A stretch of DNA of 64,000 bases, taken from contig CM076146.1 in NCBI GenBank assembly GCA_038025085.1, positions 25,242,501 through 25,306,500 on the forward strand, in the 5' to 3' direction. The notes under the pieces were generated by a model. It was not told the DNA's origin. It was given only the letters and a program-made list of their open reading frames with translations, and searched no databases. Position 1 is the first letter of the stretch. Every line of letters starts with the position of its first letter. Below, piece after piece: positions 58,096 to 64,000 of the stretch. This DNA comes from Tetragonia tetragonoides (taxonomy: Eukaryota; Streptophyta; Magnoliopsida; Caryophyllales; Aizoaceae). Position numbers and translations under genes: made by a program.

Positions 58096-59328
58096 ATGGA
58101 TTTGAATGGAGAGTTGTACGAGATATTTTCATGGCTCCCTGCCAAAGCCCTTCTTAGGCTATCAATCATAGCCAAACCTTGTTTAGATTATCTAAATGCT
58201 CCTGATTTCATTGAGCAACACTGCATAAACTCAATGAAGAAGAATCACGTATCATTTTTCAAGGAAGAAGTTGTCGTCAGGCCAGATAGATTCTCTGGTA
58301 CCGAACTTGTGATCCTACCTGGAAACGCCTCCTACATTGGTATTCCACCTAGTTCCCTTGAATGGTTGAAGAGCAAGGGGCAAATGTTTGAGGCTGCAAA
58401 TGGGCTTGTTCTTTGCAGGGCCACCAATGACAGGGGTTACACTAAACTAATTATATGTAATCCTCTAACGAGAACATGGCTGCCCATCGCATTGCCAAAC
58501 GTGGAGATGGCTGAAAGGTATAAACATCGTCTTGTGAATGTTGTTCTGTTGTGCGGCAGGATAGGTAATGAATATAAAAACTTTCCATTGGATTTTACGC
58601 TTTTATTATTTGAATATAATCCCTCTAAGTCTAAGTGGATAGACACTGCCAAGGTCCATTCTTTAGATGAAGAGGGTAATTGGGTAGTTAAGGAGGATGA
58701 CATTGACATGGGTTCTCGAAGGTTAGACTTCTATAAACCTGTTTATTGCAATGATAACGTCCTATATCTGTTGTCCGACTCTGGAAAATATTTAACTGAA
58801 CAGTCAAAGCATTATTGGCCATACATATTTTGTTACAATGTTTCCATTGGTACGTCAAGGATGGTGGCATTACCTGAAGAAGCCCTAGAAAACATTTGGG
58901 ATGCAAAGATCGGAATTTTTTGATGGAACTTGATTGGAAGTGGGAACAGTTGTTTTGACTCTCTCTGCCTTGTCAAGATAGCAACATCGATCGTTATGAT
59001 TTGGGTTCTCATAGAGGACCAAAATGGGAAATCATGGTCGCATCTGACCAATGTAGACATTGGTCATCATGTGGGCATAAACGAACCACTCCCTGACACC
59101 ATCGATTTTATGGTTCTTGGAAAACAATTGGTCTTTTCAATCGCTCGCAATGTTTACTCCTATTGTTTGGAGGGCGATGATGTGGGAAAGGAAGAGAGGA
59201 TATGCCAGATCACAAATACAGGCGACTTGGTACGCTTCATACCCTACTCTTGTACTCTTCGCCCTTGCCGCAAGGAAATTACAACAGAAGCACGCCCGAT
59301 GACGACCGTGGATTACTGGTGGCTATGA
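58096..59328 (+). pseudogene. Long F-box protein (copy B), one in-frame stop
   Basis: The frame starts MDLNGELYEIFSWLPAKALL, an F-box, with FIEQHCINSM as in its paralogs. CNPLTRTWLPIALPN and SGKYLTEQSKHYWPYIFCYN follow. TGA at 58921-58923 replaces the Gly of the motif GIFGW found in copies A and C. The same frame then runs on through GSGNSCFDSLCLV to TGA at 59326-59328. One base change would explain the break. A 275-residue truncated form could still bind Skp1. Confidence 0.8.
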
Positions 59329-60141
59329 ATTGTATTTCTTTGTTGGTTTATTTTGATCTTTATGAATTGTATATCAAACTATTATTTGCAAACTATTGTA
59401 ATTATACTCTTGAACTTATGTTTATTATAAAATTCTCTTATTACATATTTCTTGTTTCTGTTTTTAATGAATATTGCTTGCATGAAATGGCTTGACTTGT
59501 TTGGATAGGAAAATTTGATTTCAAACTCTATATTTGGCCCAAATTTGCTGTTTGGGTAACTAAAAAATTTTCAATTCTCAATTTTGGCCAATTCCACACT
59601 TATTTGAAAAGGCCTGTGGAATTTCAAATATGGAATGAAAAGCTGTGAATTTCAAATCCAAGCCCACTAATAAGCACTAGACCCATCCCACTGATTCCAG
59701 TACATTATTTTTCGAATTGAATTTTAATTAGAAAATTTCGAATTATAGAATTCATAAGAAATAACTTTATTTTGAATTGGTAATAGTTTAGATGAAAGAA
59801 CTTATTAAAAGTTAGGCAGAACTGTTTAACAAATAGGTTATTGTGAAGGTATGTTGCATGATATTTACAGATGCTTATAATTAGACTACTTTTATTTTCT
59901 ATTATTTTATTTTTGACAAGAAAATTGGACTACCTGTGTCACAAAAATTTCCAATTTTTTGGCAATGAATAAGTGACCTGACTTGCTCTATGACTGGTAA
60001 TAACTCATACGATACGAATTCATTATGAATAAGAAATTGAACGAAAGTATGCATTGCTTAAATATTTTAAACTACATTAATTTAGGAGAATTAAACTTTG
60101 GCGAACAAAATGCTGTCTACATAACTGACAAATGCATGCAT
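59329..60141. other. Spacer at the centre of the inverted F-box pair
   Basis: AT-rich and no gene seen. The 3' ends of F-box copies B and C face each other across this stretch. Confidence 0.45.
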
Positions 60142-61377
60142 CTACAAATACAAATGAAGACCTAAAAAGTGCACACGAATTATGGAACGCGGTAATGTTG
60201 TGGAGTCTTTGCGGCACGGGCGAAGAGTTCCCGAATATGGAATGAAGCGTACTTGGCCGCTTGACCCGCAACTGTTAAGGCATATGTTTTCTAACTTTCC
60301 CCGATCTGTGCCCTCAAAACAGAAGCAGTAAATGTTGGTGTCACTAGCAAATATCAAGTTCTTTCCTAGGACGACAAAACTGATTTGAGGATACACTGGA
60401 TCATTGATGCCCAAATCACACCCGATATGCACATTGGTCAGTAGGCACCAATGTTCTGAAACTTGAGAATCTTTGATGAGAGCCCAAATCTTAATCACCG
60501 GGCCTGTTGCTTTGACCAAGCAAATGGTGTCAAAACACCCATTGCCACTTCCCCTCCATTGCCATCCAAATAGGCCCAACTTTGCCTCCCATATGTCATT
60601 GTCCAGAGATGCTTCGGGCAATTCAAGCATTCTAGAACTCCCCGTTGAAACATCGTAACAAAAAATGTAGGGCCAGAAATAAGGACATTGAGCTCTCAAA
60701 TAGTTTCCAGAGTCGGAAAGTAAGTACAAACCGTTGTCGTTGCAATACACAGGATTATCAAAGTTCAAACTACGACCTCCCATGCAAACATTCTCTTTCA
60801 CAATTACCCAATTACCATCTTGGTCTAAAACATGCCCACGTGCAATGTTTACAGCCGCCCAGTTGGTGTTTTCATTTTCAAATATTAATATTGTAAAATC
60901 CAAAGGAAATACATCAGTACCTTTGTTGAAAAGAAGAACAGCATTTAGATCCACACAACTATTAGCTAAATCATCATTCAACACGATGGGCAACCATGTT
61001 TTTGTTATTGGATTGCATAAAAACATTTCCCTTGGCTGTCTGCGGTCAACGGTCCGGCAAAGAAGTAGCCCATTAGCAGCCCCCAAAATGCGACCCTTAT
61101 TCTTCAGCCACTCCATAGAGCTACGTGGAACGCCAACAGACTCTGTGTTCCCAGGTGTGGCAACAAGTTGGGTATTTGTTACTCTTGTTGATTGAAAAAC
61201 ATTCTCCTCCATGAAGAAGGACACGTGGTTCTTATTCATCGAGTTTATGCAATGCTGCTTGATGAATTTAGGCTCATGGAGATAGTCTAAACATGGTTTA
61301 TCTATGACTGATAGCTTGTGTAGGGATTTAACGGGCACCCATGAATATATTTCAAACAATTCTCCATTGAAATCCAT
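60142..61377 (-). CDS. Long F-box protein (copy C), intact
   Basis: A single exon of 411 codons starts at the ATG at 61377 with MDFNGELFEIYSWVPVKSLH. It shares KPCLDYL, FIKQHCINSM, CNPITKTWLPIVL, SGNYLRAQCPYFWPYIFCYD and GLFGWQWRGSGNGCFDT with copies A and B. The C-terminal dozen residues (GLHLYL at the end) differ from the paralogs. TATAAAA at 61457-61451 lies 74 bases before the start. It is likely the substrate receptor of an SCF ubiquitin ligase; the target is unknown. Confidence 0.87.
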   Translation of the reverse strand: MDFNGELFEIYSWVPVKSLHKLSVIDKPCLDYLHEPKFIKQHCINSMNKNHVSFFMEENVFQSTRVTNTQLVATPGNTESVGVPRSSMEWLKNKGRILGAANGLLLCRTVDRRQPREMFLCNPITKTWLPIVLNDDLANSCVDLNAVLLFNKGTDVFPLDFTILIFENENTNWAAVNIARGHVLDQDGNWVIVKENVCMGGRSLNFDNPVYCNDNGLYLLSDSGNYLRAQCPYFWPYIFCYDVSTGSSRMLELPEASLDNDIWEAKLGLFGWQWRGSGNGCFDTICLVKATGPVIKIWALIKDSQVSEHWCLLTNVHIGCDLGINDPVYPQISFVVLGKNLIFASDTNIYCFCFEGTDRGKLENICLNSCGSSGQVRFIPYSGTLRPCRKDSTTLPRSIIRVHFLGLHLYL

Positions 61378-62071
61378 GACTGAGGTGGTTATTAATCAAA
61401 GAATAAGGGAATAGTGCAAGTAAGGAAGAATGATTGAGGTGTGGAAGTTATTTTATACTAAAAGAGTGCGTGGGTAAGGGGGAAAGAAGATGAGGGGACG
61501 TGGCCACGTGGGTAAGACAATGGACGTGGGTAGGTTGGTTAGTAGATCATAATTTCATGCACAATTTACTATAATAGGAAGACCGTATAGCCGTTACCAA
61601 TATTGTAGATAGTCACAATATTCATGAATTGGAAGTTGAAAATATGCGCGGTCAAAATAAAATTAAAGTTGTGCCATTGGAAATACACAACTTAATTAGA
61701 AAAATAATGAAAACGCAATAAATAGGTGTGCCATTGGAAATACAATTTCAGCGAAATAATCCAACTTCCAATATGCAACCAAATTACTTCTTATTTTAAC
61801 TCTTGTCAACAAAATAAAAAACAATTACTTCTTATTTACAATTATGTTGCAATACATTCACATTGAATTGTTTTTAAAATGAAATTAAGTTTCAACTTTC
61901 AATTTTTTTATAACGAAAATAAATCAATAACAATAACTTCCAATCTTCAGAATCAAACGTAAAGTTTGAAACAAGCAACACTGTTACCATAAATAAAAAA
62001 TGAATAGTTACAACCAATTAGAGAATCCGTTACAATTATTCATTACTTAGTATTAAATATCAAAGCTCCCA
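61378..62071. promoter_or_regulatory. Promoter of F-box copy C and spacer
   Basis: TATAAAA at 61457-61451 on the minus strand marks the core promoter. CCACGTGG, a G-box, sits at 61503-61510 upstream of it (GGCCACGTGGG). The rest is AT-rich. GTGCCATTGGAAATACA occurs twice, near 61671 and 61728. Confidence 0.6.
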
Positions 62072-62362
62072 TCACCCTTTCTGACCCCCGTATGGGCTCC
62101 TCCCATTGATGGAACTAGAAATCATCAAATGAAAAAAAAGATCATTGTGATCTAAGATGTCCCTAGCAATAAGTTCCTCGCATTGATGGAACCAATATTC
62201 GTGCTCCCATGTTAAAACTCGACGTTGTGCGGCCTCGTGGGCAAGAGCATTAAAATGATTGCAGCACAAAGCAAAATTACGCTTGCTGTCACAGTCCATC
62301 TTGGGAATGATATGAAACAACAATAAGTCATCTACACCAGCCATGTCTACAAAATTCGTCAT
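62072..62362 (-). CDS. Short F-box-like protein (copy 4), intact
   Basis: The frame of 96 codons starts MTNFVDMAGVDDLLLFHII. SKRNFALCCNHFNALAHEAA and IARDILDHNDLFFHLMI follow, then a Gly-rich end. It is the cleanest member of the short family and has no stop or shift. The first 40 residues resemble a divergent F-box. It lies about 700 bases upstream of the long F-box copy C, on the same strand. Confidence 0.65.
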   Translation of the reverse strand: MTNFVDMAGVDDLLLFHIIPKMDCDSKRNFALCCNHFNALAHEAAQRRVLTWEHEYWFHQCEELIARDILDHNDLFFHLMISSSINGRSPYGGQKG

Positions 62363-63435
62363 CCTAATAGAACCGATTTATTAATACAAAGTAAGTAATT
62401 GTGTTATAGGATACAAGTATAAAATACAAACTTATATATAGGCTCATAAATTTTCATATTTAATTCAAATAAGATCACATTTTAAGAAAGAATCATTGAA
62501 GGAATATAAATCAGAAAAGAGAGGGGTTAAATATGTGGAAACATTATCATAAAGAATCAAATTTTATATTACTATAACTAATGAATTGACCAGTTGCATA
62601 GGTAAATATACCTTTTAAATAACAACTGTTTGTTGAAATATTCTTGACCGTTTTTGAAAGATAGAGAAGGGTTAAATATGGGAACCCTCTAAAACAACGG
62701 TTCATTTCAAATGTAGGGCGTCAATCTAGGGATTTTCGTGATCAGATCATATATAATCAAAATATACATAGTTAGGACTAATTTTTTAGACGATCGCAAC
62801 TACTTAAATATACCAATTTCTTTCCTTTTTTGCATATAATATGTAACTAGTATAATATACGGTTATCCGTAAAGATATCCCCAATATGTCGCAACTCTTT
62901 TGTAAAATATTATTGGCATAAACGTCAAATGCGGGAATGAATCAAAATTTATGTCAAGTTGCGATTATTGCTCTAATATCATAATTTTGTTTCCTATTTT
63001 GCAATTCCTAAAATGTGAAAACCTTATAATTAACGGTTACAATAAAAACAAATCCTTATTTATTGCAACCGTTTGTTTAAACTTTAATAACCATTTTCTT
63101 AATATTGAGCAAGATAAAGAGGGGTTAAAGTTGAAAACCCTAATTATAAAAAATATTGTTGAAAAAAAATAATAATATTGAACCACCGTTCATTTCAAAC
63201 GCAATACGCCAATATATGGATTTCTTTGTTGGCCAAATCATGCAGATTCTAAATTTATATAACTACAACTAATACATTAGAAAGTTAAAACAACTTTTAA
63301 AAATGATATTGGTTCATCTGTTGCATATGGTAAAATACAGAAACAACTAATGGATAAGCAACTGATTAATATTATCCTCATTATTACAATGATATTAAAG
63401 TCGTTCATGTTACCAAAAAAACAAAAAAAAGTAGT
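62363..63435. other. Spacer, no gene seen
   Basis: AT-rich with scattered GTTGCGATTATTG and ACGGTTACAATAA words that recall the repeats at 30757-31712. A plus-strand frame at 62951-63172 looks like AT-rich noise. Confidence 0.4.
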
Positions 63436-63702
63436 TCATGGACTATGTGAAATCCTTGCTTCAACTTTATCAATCTGAGTTTGAGCATTCACTATTTCAT
63501 ACTGTAGGATGTCCATTTCCACTTCCAGTAAGCTAAATCTTCGGTTCTGCACCCTCCACTCCCTTAGTAGGTCCTCCATTCTCTTTTTCCTACCTTCAGA
63601 ACTGGTCAGGTTACTCATCTATGCCTTACTCTTATTGTGGATCTTCGGAGGATCATCTGATAACTTTTGGGACTTAAGTTGCTTCTCGTGCATGTTAGAC
63701 AT
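63436..63702 (-). pseudogene. Small coiled-coil reading frame with one in-frame stop
   Basis: The ATG at 63702 opens MSNMHEKQLKSQKLSDDPP. TAG at 63621-63619 interrupts, and the next codon is ATG, continuing the same frame: MSNLTSSEGRKKRMEDLLRE, then VQNRRFSLLEVEMDILQYEI to TGA at 63438-63436. The second part is a likely coiled coil. The family is not recognised. It could be a real 60-residue protein starting at 63618. Confidence 0.4.
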
Positions 63703-64000
63703 GTTCAGATAATAAACAACATTCAGTATAGACGGGAATTTGGGTTATAGTATGCATTGAATATATTGGGGTAGGTTTACATATAAATAGGAAAGGGGAT
63801 GTTAAGTTCCAAGGATATACAATGCATTTGTGTTGGGAATTTCTCAAAGAGTTGGTCTGACCAATGACTGCAGGGTCACAATGTTGACTGCATGGACTCA
63901 ATATTTATAACGAGATTATCTTTTATAACCGTTAGTAACACAATATGTTTGTAATGACTTATAGCCATACTATTAACTAGGCCTGACCATTTCAGTATAC
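63703..64000. other. Spacer to the window end
   Basis: No feature is seen. Confidence 0.4.

Noticed and set aside
62951..63172. Plus-strand frame of 73 codons
   Set aside because: AT-rich low-complexity translation with no motif.
1..64000. tRNA or rRNA genes
   Set aside because: Only SINE heads with diverged A and B boxes were found; none folds as a complete tRNA by eye, and no rRNA sequence was recognised.

Overview
The window is nuclear DNA from a flowering plant, most likely a eudicot. It is AT-rich, genes have short GT-AG introns, and the content is typical plant material: Tat-type Ty3/Gypsy elements, L1 LINEs with an RNase H tail, hAT, mariner and Mutator-like elements, tRNA-derived SINEs, plant mobile domain (PMD) genes, Ulp1-like and FAR1-like genes, and F-box genes. 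The species cannot be named from the sequence.

1-8.6 kb is the 3' part of a Tat-lineage Ty3/Gypsy retrotransposon. A broken integrase lies on the plus strand. Two antisense PMD-type genes follow: one open, with a clean 102-bp intron, and one decayed, with six exons. Then come 140-bp tandem repeats and an LTR. The sequence 5' of the open antisense gene is a partly collinear, inverted copy of the LTR promoter region, with the same GC-rich AGCGG/CCGCT cassettes. A primer-binding-site-like sequence follows the LTR, so the single LTR has element-internal sequence on both sides.

8.7-20 kb is a nest of insertions, several with exact target-site duplications (TSDs). These are a 753-bp solo-LTR-like element, LINE A (9842-18178) broken by a 1206-bp hAT element and a 2646-bp solo LTR, a 977-bp mariner-type element and a SINE. 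LINE B (20544-26062) is a nearly full-length relative of LINE A. From 26 to 30.7 kb there is no convincing gene.

30.7-50.8 kb holds Mutator-associated material. It contains a minus-strand plant transposon-domain gene, a large 74-75-bp minisatellite and AAT microsatellite, a short F-box-like gene, and a plus-strand Ulp1-like cysteine protease gene with its catalytic residues present. Next is a 9.5-kb unit bounded by long inverted repeats. It carries two divergent genes: a second Ulp1-like gene whose catalytic His and Asp are replaced, and a FAR1-type transposase with three lesions.

51-62.4 kb is a cluster of host-like genes. Three long F-box genes (two open, one with a single stop) each associate with a short F-box-like gene, in a repeated and partly inverted short-then-long module. 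A spliced gene between them fuses an unknown N-terminal region to the start of a LINE-type endonuclease, and there is a broken GRF-type zinc-finger gene. The last 1.6 kb holds only a small coiled-coil reading frame with one stop.
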